In this document: positions 1 to 10,002 of the stretch, piece after piece | Layout: each line of letters starts with the position of its first letter | Position numbering within the stretch: position 1 is the stretch's first letter | DNA from: Mycolicibacterium celeriflavum | GTDB taxonomy: Bacteria > Actinomycetota > Actinomycetes > Mycobacteriales > Mycobacteriaceae | Reading direction: 5' to 3' | DNA length: 64,000 bases | NCBI RefSeq assembly: GCF_010731795.1 | Contig: NZ_AP022591.1 | Coordinates: 2,852,001-2,916,000, forward strand | Notes under the pieces: generated by a model | The model's input: the letters and a program-made list of their open reading frames with translations, nothing else | Told to the model about the DNA's origin: nothing | Databases searched by the model: none | Position numbers and translations under genes: made by a program

Positions 1-329
1 TGCCGGTCGACGTGTTGACCGCCGTCGTGGACGGCGAGGTCACCTTCGCGACGATCCCCGGTGCGGCCGTCGGGCGGGCCGCGGTGACGACGGCACCCGA
101 CGGTCGGCGCTGGGTGGGATTGTCGGCGGTACGGGTGGCCGAGAAAGCGCGCGGACAGGGCCTGGCGCGGCAACTGTGCTCGGCGCTGCTGGGCTGGGGC
201 GCGGAGCATGGCGCGGCCCGCGGCTACGTGCAGGTGCTGGCCGACAACGCGGTGGCCATTCGACTCTATGAGTCGATCGGGTTCGCGGTGCAGCACCGAA
301 GCCGCTATATCGACGCTCGTAGCCTGTAG
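1..329 (+). CDS. GNAT-family N-acetyltransferase, C-terminal part
   Basis: The reading frame is open from the left edge and ends with TAG at 327-329, so the N-terminus lies outside the window. The visible 109 or so residues carry the acetyl-CoA-binding signature R-G-Q-G-L-A-R followed by the Y-x-S-I-G-F strand near the C-terminus, typical of GCN5-related acetyltransferases. xthA begins 3 bp downstream on the same strand, so the two are probably cotranscribed. This order matches the Rv0428c-Rv0427c pair of M. tuberculosis. The substrate is unknown. Confidence 0.85.
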   Translation, partial: PVDVLTAVVDGEVTFATIPGAAVGRAAVTTAPDGRRWVGLSAVRVAEKARGQGLARQLCSALLGWGAEHGAARGYVQVLADNAVAIRLYESIGFAVQHRSRYIDARSL

Positions 330-332
330 GCC

Positions 333-1160
333 ATGCGGATCGCCACCTGGAATGTCAACTCGATCCGGGCCCGGGTCGAGAGGGTCACCGACTGGCTCGA
401 GCGGGCCGACGTCGACGTGCTCGCGATGCAGGAGACCAAGTGCAGCGACGAGCAGTTCCCGACGATGCCGTTTCTCGCCGCCGGCTATGAGGTGACGCAC
501 TGCGGCTTCAACCAGTGGAACGGGGTGGCGATCGCGTCGCGGGTGGGAATCGACGACGTGCAGGTCGGTTTCGACGGGCAACCGACCTGGAGCGACAAAC
601 CCGAGGTGGAGGCGGCGGCCGAAGCTCGAGCGCTCGGCGCCACGTGCAACGGCGTGCGGGTGTGGAGTCTGTATGTGCCCAACGGCCGGTTCATCGGCTC
701 ACCGCACTACTTATACAAGTTGCAATGGCTTGCAGCACTGCGGGATACGGGGCACAAGTGGTTGTCCGACGATCCGGGCGCACAGATTGCGCTCGTCGGG
801 GACTGGAACATCGCACCGACCGACGAGGACGTGTGGAGCGTCGAGTTCTACCGGGGGAGCACCCATGTCACCGAACCGGAACGCCAGGCGTTCGATGCGG
901 TGGTCGAAGCCGGGTTCACCGATGTGGTGCGACCGTTCGCGCCCGGCCCGGCGGTCTACACGTATTGGGACTACACCCAGTTGCGGTTCCCGAAGAACCG
1001 CGGGATGCGCATCGACTTCGTCCTCGGCTCGCCGGCGCTCGCGAAACGCGTCGCACACGCCGAGATCGTCCGGGACGAACGCAAGAGCGGAAAGGATCGC
1101 ATCGGAGCGCCTAGTGATCACGCCCCGGTGCTGGTGGAACTCGAGAGTCTGCGTTGCTAA
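333..1160 (+). CDS. xthA: Exodeoxyribonuclease III
   Basis: This 275-residue protein belongs to the ExoIII/AP-endonuclease family, which cleaves 5' to abasic sites and removes 3' blocking groups during base excision repair. The EEP-fold motifs are all present: ATWNVNS (Asn7), MQETK (metal ligand Glu34), GDWNIAPTD, and the catalytic SDHAPV close to the C-terminus (Asp262-His263). Length is normal for the family. The ATG lies 3 bp after the upstream GNAT stop, with no good Shine-Dalgarno of its own, which suggests translational coupling. A gene-poor region follows. Confidence 0.95.
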   Translation: MRIATWNVNSIRARVERVTDWLERADVDVLAMQETKCSDEQFPTMPFLAAGYEVTHCGFNQWNGVAIASRVGIDDVQVGFDGQPTWSDKPEVEAAAEARALGATCNGVRVWSLYVPNGRFIGSPHYLYKLQWLAALRDTGHKWLSDDPGAQIALVGDWNIAPTDEDVWSVEFYRGSTHVTEPERQAFDAVVEAGFTDVVRPFAPGPAVYTYWDYTQLRFPKNRGMRIDFVLGSPALAKRVAHAEIVRDERKSGKDRIGAPSDHAPVLVELESLRC

Positions 1161-1682
1161 CTAGCGGGGCATTCCGGCCGACCGAAGTCGCATGGCAGAC
1201 CGGGGCCTTGGGGTCGCCGAGCGCGTTCTTCTGCACCGACTAAATGCCCTTCTCAAAGGAACCATTGTCTGCCGCCTAGGACCGCAATTAATTGTTCCGC
1301 TCAACTTACTCTGATGTGATATTCGCATTTGAGCTCAGTTTTCTGTTCGTAGCGATGATTCTTGCCACGATCAGATAGTTGCATCCGCAACCGCAGCCCC
1401 TGCCCTCTTGCCTAATACGTTTTGCTGCGCCGCTAGGGCTCCTAAACTTCGCTAGGACATGAGTTTGCTGTGGATTGGCTGTGAGCTTCTTGTCGATAGC
1501 CGAGAAGAAGGAGGAACACCATATGAAGTAGAGGCAGGCTCAGCTCGACGCATCGCAGGAAATGGCTAACCTCAATCGCACTGGCCAGAATGAACCCGCA
1601 GGAGTAGCCGATACGGCTTCACCGGCGTCGAGCACTGGGAGGTGCGCCGTGTCCGAATAGGACCATCTGACAGGAAAACAAG
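1161..1682. other. Gene-poor, AT-richer intergenic stretch
   Basis: No convincing gene was found in these 522 bp. Base composition drops clearly below the surrounding coding DNA, especially at 1250-1400, which suggests acquired or decayed DNA. The segment just after xthA (1161-1244) is open on the plus strand without a start and ends in TAA, and could be a gene remnant. A strong Shine-Dalgarno followed by a two-codon frame lies at 1504-1531. No transposase fragment or terminal inverted repeat was seen. Confidence 0.6.
1504..1531 (+). other. Strong Shine-Dalgarno with a two-codon ORF (ATG-AAG-TAG)
   Basis: The sequence GAAGAAGGAGGAAC is followed 7 nt later by ATG AAG TAG at 1523-1531. It is an unusually good ribosome binding site serving a frame that stops after two codons. 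Reading past the TAG stays open for about 45 codons. It may be a minimal upstream ORF in the leader of the secreted-protein gene at 1683, or the decayed start of an older gene. The sequence alone does not distinguish these. Confidence 0.35.
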
Positions 1683-2006
1683 ATGAAGATTCTCATCGCA
1701 ATCGCAGTGGCCAGTGCTGCCGCTATCGCGCTGGCCCCCAATGCCAGCGCCGCTACTCCCCCGGTCGCAGAGGGCATGCACAAACTCTGTGTGGCTTCCG
1801 GTGAGTGTCTGACCGAGCAGGTCTCCTACAACTGCGGGCCGGACTGCTTTTCCATGGATGACATCGCTGATCCGAAGAGTGGCACTCACTACCGCTTCGA
1901 CCCGGCTACCAGCCAATGGCGAGCGCCCAGCAACGGGAATTGGACGCCAGACGGCGTCACCTTCCATACCCCTAGCGGGACGACGGCGACCCTTTCGCCA
2001 CTCTGA
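1683..2006 (+). CDS. Small secreted cysteine-containing protein, unknown function
   Basis: This 107-residue protein starts with a clear Sec signal peptide: MKI, a hydrophobic Ala/Ile-rich core, and a likely cleavage after ASA near residue 23. The mature part has four cysteines (in LCVAS, GECL and NCGPDC), enough for two disulfides, and no recognisable domain. A purine-rich GACAGGAAAA lies before the ATG. It stands alone between the gene-poor stretch and the thiC riboswitch and has lower GC than its neighbours, consistent with a lineage-specific gene. I do not recognise the family. Confidence 0.75.
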   Translation: MKILIAIAVASAAAIALAPNASAATPPVAEGMHKLCVASGECLTEQVSYNCGPDCFSMDDIADPKSGTHYRFDPATSQWRAPSNGNWTPDGVTFHTPSGTTATLSPL

Positions 2007-2300
2007 CCAACCCGACAGAACAGAATCGGTCGCGAGGATAGCGGTCCCGGCACAGGCGGTGCGCTGTACCCTCGGCTGAGGTCAACCGCTGCCGAGAACA
2101 CCACCGGGTAAAGACGTTCCTGAGCCGAAACCGGAGAGCCGCCGCCCGATTGGGAACCGCCACCATCATCCCCCGGTCCCGACGAACCACCGTCTGACCT
2201 CACTGGCTCGGGCAGCGGTCACCTCGCCGCGGCGTCGTACAGCAATTCGCGTTCCATCTCCCCCAGTCGTCCCGGCTGCGCTAACGTGGCTGGCGTCCAC
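2007..2300. other. Leader region upstream of thiC with a startless Pro-rich open frame
   Basis: No gene is called here. On the plus strand, codons 2124-2327 are open and would encode a Pro/Asp/Ser-rich stretch (for example EPPPDWEPPP), but an in-frame TGA sits at 2121 and there is no start. It could be a gene relic or chance in high-GC DNA. The promoter of the thiC transcript should lie in this interval, but no -10 could be assigned with confidence. Confidence 0.4.
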
Positions 2301-4858
<2,558 letters not shown>

Positions 4859-4862
<4 letters not shown>

Positions 4863-5476
4863 ACCTCGAGCAGATCGCGGGCATCGCGCACGCGCCCGAT
4901 GGCGACCCCGCGGGCGTCGTCGTCCTCACCCACGGCGCGGGCGGCAGCCGAGAAGCGCCGCTGCTCAAGAAGATCTGCGATGAGTGGGCCGCCCGAGGTT
5001 GGCTGGCGGTGCGATACAACCTGCCGTACCGGCGGCGCCGCCCGAAGGGGCCGCCGTCCGGATCCGCCAAGGCCGACCAGGCCGGGGTGGTCGAGGCCAT
5101 CGGTGTCGCTCGCGAACTCGCCGACGGTCCGGTCATCGCCGGTGGGCACTCGTACGGCGGCAGGATGACGTCGATGGTGATCGCCGAAGGGCTGGCCGAC
5201 ATCGACGTGCTGACGCTGTTCTCCTACCCGCTGCATCCGCCCGGCAAGCCGGAACGTGCCCGGACCGAACACCTCCCGCGCATCGCGACACCGACGGTGT
5301 TCACCCACGGCACCGCAGACCCGTTCGGTTCGATCGACGAATTGCGGCCGGCCGCCGCGTTGATCGGCGCGCGCACCGAGGTCGTCGAGATCACCGGCGC
5401 CCGGCACGACCTGGGCTCCAAGGCGCTCGATGTGCCCACGCTCGCGGTCGACGCCGCGATACGGTTGCTCGGATGA
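4859..5476 (+). CDS. Alpha/beta-hydrolase (dienelactone-hydrolase-like), thi-linked
   Basis: This 205-residue alpha/beta-hydrolase has the pattern LTHGAGGSRE, a nucleophile elbow G-H-S-Y-G-G-R, an acidic-residue region THGTADPFG, and a late histidine in GARHDLGS, giving a plausible Ser-Asp-His triad. The GTG start overlaps the thiD stop by 4 nt, and the downstream gene overlaps its stop as ATGA. It sits in the position of M. tuberculosis Rv0421c. The substrate is unknown; its place in a TPP-controlled run hints at, but does not prove, a link to thiamine salvage. Confidence 0.85.
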
Positions 5477-6234
5477 CCACGCCCCCGGGCCCGCCCCCGC
5501 CGTACGGACCGCCGTACGGACCGCCGTACGGCGAGCAGCCCAACCCGTACCCGCCGCCCGGGTCCCCGTACCCGCCGCCCGGCTCCCCGTACCCGCCGCC
5601 TTACCCACCGCCTTACCCACCACCGCCTCCGCCGCCGTATGCGGACCAGGCGCCCGGCTACTACCCGCCGCCCCAGCAGCGGCCGACGAACTGGTGGGCC
5701 ATCGTCGCGCTGGTCTTCGGTCTGCTCGGCGGCGTGGTGATCAGCGTCGTCTGCGGCATCGTGGGCCTGAAGAAGGCCAAGGAGGGCCAGGGCGGCCGAG
5801 GATTGGCGATCGCGGGCCTGGTGCTGTCGGCGCTGTGGGTGGTGGTGATCGTCGCCGGCCTGCTGTTCTACTTCCTGATCAGCAAGGGCACCGTCACCGC
5901 GACCGAAGTCAGGGAGGGCGACTGCCTCGCCGACATCCCCGGCGACACCCGGGTGCGCACCGTGCAGACCGTCGCGTGTGACGAAACCCACGCCGGTGAG
6001 GTGTTTGCGGTACTGCAGATGCCCGACGGCGATTTTCCCGGTCAAGCGGCGATCGACGCCTACGCCGAAAAATGCGCCCCGGAACTGGCGGCCTACTCGC
6101 CCGCAGTGATGACAGACGACTCGGTCCAGCTGTATGTGCTCTACCCCACAGAGGAGACGTGGGCGGAGGGCGACCGCGCCGTCACCTGCGTTGCGACGCT
6201 CGATCCGCCGCGGTCGGGGTCCATCAAGGGCTGA
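5473..6234 (+). CDS. Proline-rich membrane protein with DUF4190 and septum-formation-like domain
   Basis: This 253-residue protein has three parts. Residues 3-70 are a Pro/Tyr/Gly-rich low-complexity tail built from short repeats. About residues 75-135 hold two membrane segments with the DUF4190 pattern (ALVFGLLGGVVIS; GLKKAKEGQGGRGLAIAGLVLS). The outer C-terminal domain has V-x-E-G-D-C-L and a Cys-containing pattern (VACDETHAGEVF, CAPEL, TCVAT) resembling the septum-formation domain family. Proline-rich heads of this type often mediate protein contacts in actinobacterial growth complexes. Its ATG overlaps the preceding hydrolase, so it is part of the thiC run. Confidence 0.85.
   Translation: MTTPPGPPPPYGPPYGPPYGEQPNPYPPPGSPYPPPGSPYPPPYPPPYPPPPPPPYADQAPGYYPPPQQRPTNWWAIVALVFGLLGGVVISVVCGIVGLKKAKEGQGGRGLAIAGLVLSALWVVVIVAGLLFYFLISKGTVTATEVREGDCLADIPGDTRVRTVQTVACDETHAGEVFAVLQMPDGDFPGQAAIDAYAEKCAPELAAYSPAVMTDDSVQLYVLYPTEETWAEGDRAVTCVATLDPPRSGSIKG
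5497..5640 (+). repeat. Coding microsatellite for a Pro-Tyr-Gly repeat
   Basis: Within the 5' part of the DUF4190 gene a 12-bp unit CCGCCGTACGGA occurs three times in tandem (5497-5532), followed by about two copies of a 21-bp unit coding YPPPGSP and then YPPPYPPP units. Unit lengths are multiples of three, so expansion or contraction would keep the frame and change only the length of the proline-rich tail. Confidence 0.8.
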
Positions 6235-6285
6235 CGGCGCAACATCAAGAGCGGACCCGCCCAGCGCCGGTACGGGCGCTATCCA

Positions 6286-6301
6286 GTACCTGAGGTACCG
6301 T
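6286..6301 (+). promoter_or_regulatory. Palindrome overlapping the -10 of the monooxygenase gene
   Basis: GTACCT-G-AGGTAC (6286-6298) is a perfect inverted repeat with 6-bp arms. It overlaps a TANNNT hexamer, TACCGT (6296-6301), which lies 7 nt before the ATG at 6309, the geometry of a leaderless mycobacterial promoter. A repressor bound here would block the -10. The tandem-HTH TetR protein at 8063-9304 is a candidate regulator, but this is inference. Confidence 0.5.
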
Positions 6302-6308
6302 TTTCGGC

Positions 6309-7796
6309 ATGATTCCGGAACGGTTCGACGCGGTCATCGTGGGCGCTGGATTCGGTGGAATCGGCGCGGCCATCCAGCTCAAGCGGATGGGTTACGAGAA
6401 CTTCGTCATCCTGGACCGCGAGGACGACCTGGGCGGCACCTGGCACGTCAACCGCTACCCCGGCCTCGCCGTCGACGTGCCGACGACCACCTACTCCTAC
6501 TTCTTCGAGCCCAACCCGAACTGGTCGCGGCTGTACTCCACGGGCGCCGAGATCAAGCAGTACGCCGACGACGTCGCCGACAAATACGACGTGCGCCGCC
6601 ACATCCGGTTCAACACCACCGTCGAGGGCGCCCGCTGGGACGAGGAGGCCAACGTGTGGCGGGTCGGGTTGGCCGGCGGTGACACGCTGACGACGCGGTA
6701 CCTCATCACGGCCACCGGGTTCCTGTCGCAGCCACACACGCCGGACATCCCGGGCATCACGAGCTTCGCAGGCAAGATCATCCACACCACGGACTGGGAC
6801 GACAGCCACAAGCTCCACGGCCGCCGCGTGGCGATCATCGGCACCGGCGCGACCGCGGTGCAGCTGATCCCCGAACTGGCCAAGAAGGCGGCCGACCTGA
6901 CCGTCTACCAACGGACACCGATCTGGGTGGTGCCCAAGGTCGACTTCCGGTTCTCCAACCACGTCAAGCGGTTGTTCGCCCGGGTCCCGCTGGCGCAGAG
7001 GGCAATCCGAGCCGTGACCGACGCGGTGTATGAGTTCTGCATCTACGTCGTGCTGCACCACCGCCAGCTGCTGTTCCGGCGGCTCATGGTCGCGGCGGCC
7101 GACCTCGCGAAGACGCACCGATTCTTCTCGGTCCGCGATCCCGAGCTGCGCAAGCAGCTCACTCCGGACTACGACTTCGGCTGCAAGCGGCCGACGTTCT
7201 CCAATGACTACTACCGGGTCTTCACCAAACCGCATGTGCACCTGCAGAGTTCGGGGATCGAGCGGATCGAGACCGACGGCATCGTCGCCAACGACGGCAC
7301 CAAGACCGCGATCGACACGCTGGTGCTGGCCACCGGCTTCGATCTGTGGGAGGCGAACTTCCCGGCCATCGAGATCACCGGACGAGAGGGACGCAACCTC
7401 GGAAAGTGGTGGCGCGAGACCCGTTTCCAGGCCTACCAGGGCGTCACAATGCCCTACTTCCCGAACTATCTGAGCCTGGCCAGCCCGTACGCGTTCCTCG
7501 GGTTGAACTTCTTCAACACGATGGAATACCAGATGCGCCACATGGATCGGCTGTTCGGCGAGGTGAAGCGCCGGGGCGCGACGACATTCGAGGTCACCGA
7601 GGAAGCCCACACCCGCGACTTGACCCGAATGACAGAACTGGTCGGCGACTCGACGTTGACGGTCGGCTCCTGCGCGACATCGCGGTCCTACTACTTCGAT
7701 CCGAGTGGTGAACCCTCGCTGCTGCGACCATTGTCCACCCGCAAAGCCATCAAGGAAGCATCGCAGTTCCCATTGAGCGACTATCGAATTGCGTAA
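6309..7796 (+). CDS. Flavin-containing (Baeyer-Villiger type) monooxygenase
   Basis: This 495-residue NADPH/FAD oxygenase has the FAD-binding GAGFGG at residues 12-17, the Baeyer-Villiger fingerprint F-x-G-x3-H-x3-W at 153-163 (FAGKIIHTTDW), and the NADPH-binding GTGATA at 178-183. Such enzymes insert oxygen next to ketones or oxidise heteroatoms; EthA and MymA are mycobacterial relatives. The substrate cannot be told. The start fits a leaderless transcript (TACCGT 7 nt upstream). A small hydrophobic protein gene follows on the same strand, and a TetR regulator converges on it. Confidence 0.93.
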   Translation: MIPERFDAVIVGAGFGGIGAAIQLKRMGYENFVILDREDDLGGTWHVNRYPGLAVDVPTTTYSYFFEPNPNWSRLYSTGAEIKQYADDVADKYDVRRHIRFNTTVEGARWDEEANVWRVGLAGGDTLTTRYLITATGFLSQPHTPDIPGITSFAGKIIHTTDWDDSHKLHGRRVAIIGTGATAVQLIPELAKKAADLTVYQRTPIWVVPKVDFRFSNHVKRLFARVPLAQRAIRAVTDAVYEFCIYVVLHHRQLLFRRLMVAAADLAKTHRFFSVRDPELRKQLTPDYDFGCKRPTFSNDYYRVFTKPHVHLQSSGIERIETDGIVANDGTKTAIDTLVLATGFDLWEANFPAIEITGREGRNLGKWWRETRFQAYQGVTMPYFPNYLSLASPYAFLGLNFFNTMEYQMRHMDRLFGEVKRRGATTFEVTEEAHTRDLTRMTELVGDSTLTVGSCATSRSYYFDPSGEPSLLRPLSTRKAIKEASQFPLSDYRIA

Positions 7797-7859
7797 TCAG
7801 AGAGGAAGACCAGCTGTGTCACTTCAGGAGTCGGGCAGCGGTTTTCACGCGCGGCCACA

Positions 7860-8096
7860 TTGGCGGGTCTAGGCATGGCGGGCGTGGGTCTTGCGCACTT
7901 CGCCAGGTCCGAGCTGTTCGAGTCGGTGACCGTACAGGCGTTCCCCCGCAACACCCGCGAGTACATCTACCTCAACGGCGCCATCGAGACCGCGCTCGGA
8001 CTCGGGTTGGCCGCCCGCAAAACCCGCAAGCTGGCGCTCGTCGGTACTGTCGGCTACCTGGCCTACTTGGCGGGCAACGTGGCGCGTAACCGGTAG
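7860..8096 (+). CDS. Small membrane-associated protein downstream of the monooxygenase
   Basis: The frame encodes about 78 residues with two hydrophobic stretches around a polar centre (VQAFPRNTREYIYLNGAIETALG; LALVGTVGYLAYLAG), like small conserved mycobacterial membrane proteins. The start is uncertain: only TTG at 7860 or ATG at 7875 is available, although the frame is open back to the monooxygenase stop (7794) and reads sensibly as SRAATLAGLG before the TTG. Either initiation is at a weak codon or a frameshift has removed the usual N-terminus. It overlaps the converging TetR gene by 34 bp. Confidence 0.65.
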   Translation: MAGLGMAGVGLAHFARSELFESVTVQAFPRNTREYIYLNGAIETALGLGLAARKTRKLALVGTVGYLAYLAGNVARNR

Positions 8097-9304
8097 CGGC
8101 CCACCAGCGTCACATCCAGCAGCCGCTGCAGAACGTCCCGGTTCTGCGGTGTGTTCGCGTATCGCATCAACCGGCCCATGTCGATCACCAAAGACATAGC
8201 CGCGTGCACGGCGAACCTGGCCTGACCCGGCGTCCACTCGGGCCGTACGGCAACCACCAACTCCATCCACGATTCGACGGTGGAGCGCTGCATGTTGCGC
8301 AGGATCTTCTGGTCCGTCGGCGACATGTTGAGCCGCTCGGTGTAGTAGACGTAATCGAGTTCCGGCTGCGCGAAGGACCTCGCCACGTAGGCGTCGATGA
8401 CCGCGCTCAGCGCGTCCTCGGGGTCCGCGATGGAACCGGTGATGGCCGTCAGTTCCTCCGAGAGCCGGTCGGCCGCGCGCCGGAACGCCGCGGCCAGGAT
8501 GTCGCTCTTGCCCGCGAAGTACCGGTAGATGCCCGAAGCGGGCATGCCGACCGCGGCGGCGATGTCCTCCATGCTGGTGTCGCGGTACCCCTTGATGTTG
8601 AACAGCCGCATCGACTCGTTGAGCAGCGCTTCGTATTTCGACGGCTCGGTGCCCGCCGGGGACGGCGCGGACGGCTGCTCGGTGACGGCGTCGATGTCGG
8701 GCAGTTCCATCGCGGTGACCGCTTCCGCGAGATCGGCCAACAGGGCCCGCACCTGGATGGCGGGCAGCTTCGCCCGATGGTCGACGATGCTGCCGATGAC
8801 CGACAACACGGCGATGGACAGCGTCCAACGTTGCCGTGACGTCAACTCCGGCCGCATGACACCCAGCGGGCGTTGGATGCGGTAGTGGACGGTGCGCATC
8901 TGCGCGATGAGCGACGCTTGATCGTCGCCCCGCAGATAACGGCCCTCCCAGCGGTAGAGGCCACCCGATTCCCGGTTCGCCATCGCGGTGTCGGTGAGCG
9001 CAGCGACCAGTCGGCGCAACTGCAGTTGCGGATCGTCGGCCGCAGACTCGTCGGCGAAGGCCGTGGCGTCCACCAGCTGCTGTCCCAGGCTCAGCACGGC
9101 GTCGCGGAACAGGTCGTACTTGCTCGCGTAGTGCCGGTACAGTGCGGCCGCCGAGATCCCGACCCGGGATGCGATGGATTCCATGCTCACGCCGTAGAAG
9201 CCCAGCGTGCTGAACGCCTCGGCGGATGCCCGGGCGATTTGGGCCTTGCGGTCCTTCGGCCGGCGCCGGACCGCGTCACCGCTCGCCGGCCGAGTGCGCG
9301 ACAT
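8063..9304 (-). CDS. Tandem-HTH TetR-family transcriptional regulator (two TetR units in one chain)
   Basis: At 413 residues this is about twice the normal TetR length. Residues 18-68 hold one TetR helix-turn-helix (GVSMESIASRVGISAAALYRHY), and residues 224-272 a second one (DTSMEDIAAAVGMPASGIYRYF), each followed by its own helical ligand-binding region. A single polypeptide may therefore mimic a TetR dimer. I chose the ATG at 9304 (MSRTRPASG); the frame is open further upstream but that part looks non-coding. It is divergent from the gene at 9408 and convergent with the monooxygenase cluster, a likely target. Confidence 0.9.
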   Translation of the reverse strand: MSRTRPASGDAVRRRPKDRKAQIARASAEAFSTLGFYGVSMESIASRVGISAAALYRHYASKYDLFRDAVLSLGQQLVDATAFADESAADDPQLQLRRLVAALTDTAMANRESGGLYRWEGRYLRGDDQASLIAQMRTVHYRIQRPLGVMRPELTSRQRWTLSIAVLSVIGSIVDHRAKLPAIQVRALLADLAEAVTAMELPDIDAVTEQPSAPSPAGTEPSKYEALLNESMRLFNIKGYRDTSMEDIAAAVGMPASGIYRYFAGKSDILAAAFRRAADRLSEELTAITGSIADPEDALSAVIDAYVARSFAQPELDYVYYTERLNMSPTDQKILRNMQRSTVESWMELVVAVRPEWTPGQARFAVHAAMSLVIDMGRLMRYANTPQNRDVLQRLLDVTLVGRYRLRATLPAK

Positions 9305-9346
9305 GGCAAACACGATAACGGACCATGCGCCTACATATCGGCCCAC

Positions 9347-9401
9347 TTCGGTTGCCAATAATGACCGAACTTGCCCGATCAACCAGAATGGCCATTAACA
9401 T
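9347..9401. promoter_or_regulatory. Divergent control region of the tandem TetR gene
   Basis: Between the regulator (start 9304, minus) and the membrane protein gene (GTG 9408, plus) lie an inverted repeat TTCGGT-N11-ACCGAA (9347-9369), a perfect 10-bp palindrome AATGGCCATT (9387-9396), and a TANNNT hexamer TAACAT (9396-9401) placed 6 nt before GTG 9408. The hexamer fits a leaderless promoter. The repeats are candidate autoregulatory operators. Confidence 0.4.
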
Positions 9402-9407
9402 AAGAGC

Positions 9408-9632
9408 GTGTTCGGGGCGCTGAGGAAGTTTCTGGGCTTTCAGGTCACCATCGGCGAGCTGATCACGGTCGCGCTGATCATCGGCACGCCGTATCTGCTC
9501 GTCGGCGTTTTCTGGTCGACCATGCACACCGAACATCTGCGGCAGATGGCGGGTGCCGACCCGGTCGTCTCGTATCTCGGGTCGATCGTATCCTGGCCGG
9601 TGCTGCTGTTCGCGGACGTCTGTATGACATGA
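9408..9632 (+). CDS. Small conserved membrane protein
   Basis: This 74-residue protein has a short amphipathic head (FGALRKFLGF), one strong membrane helix (ELITVALIIGTPYLLVGVFW), a polar loop, and a second hydrophobic segment near the C-terminus. The GTG start is preceded at 6 nt by TAACAT, as in leaderless genes. It is followed 13 bp later by another membrane protein, so the two probably form one unit divergent from the TetR gene. No function can be assigned. Confidence 0.7.
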   Translation: MFGALRKFLGFQVTIGELITVALIIGTPYLLVGVFWSTMHTEHLRQMAGADPVVSYLGSIVSWPVLLFADVCMT

Positions 9633-9645
9633 ACGGGGGAACACG

Positions 9646-9987
9646 TTGACTGCGCGCCATCATCGTCTCGCCTACACCGGCATCGTCGCCGCCGTCGTGT
9701 TGATCATCGGCTTGCTGGCGATGAACTTCCCGGTGTTCATCGACAGCTACGACCAGTACGGCTGGCAGATCAAGTGCGGAACGGGTTACGTCAGCAATCT
9801 CACTCAGGCGGCCGCGACCGTCGGTGAGGACAACTACGTCGAGCAGTGCAAGGACGCGCTGCTCGCCCGCCGGATGTGGACGATTTCCATGGTGGTGCTC
9901 GCCGGCGCGGTGCTGCTCACGACGCTGGTAGCAGCCGCGACGACCTCGGCGCGCGAGTCGTTGCAGCCGCACCACAACAACGCCTGA
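9646..9987 (+). CDS. Two-helix membrane protein, unknown function
   Basis: This 113-residue protein has membrane helices at about residues 9-30 and 76-98. They enclose an outer loop with two cysteines (IKCGTGYV and VEQCKDA) that could form a disulfide. The TTG start follows a good GGGGGA ribosome site with 5-8 nt spacing, which supports this unusual start codon. It probably follows the 9408 gene in one transcript. I do not recognise the family. Confidence 0.7.
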   Translation: MTARHHRLAYTGIVAAVVLIIGLLAMNFPVFIDSYDQYGWQIKCGTGYVSNLTQAAATVGEDNYVEQCKDALLARRMWTISMVVLAGAVLLTTLVAAATTSARESLQPHHNNA

Positions 9988-10002
9988 ACTACCATTCTGG
10001 CG

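Noticed and set aside
1161..1244. Open plus-strand codons after xthA as a gene fragment
   Set aside because: No start and no recognisable similarity; it could be chance.
5497..5640. Tandem repeats as a possible CRISPR-like array
   Set aside because: The units are 12-21 bp, contiguous and in frame with a Pro-rich coding region; there are no spacers.
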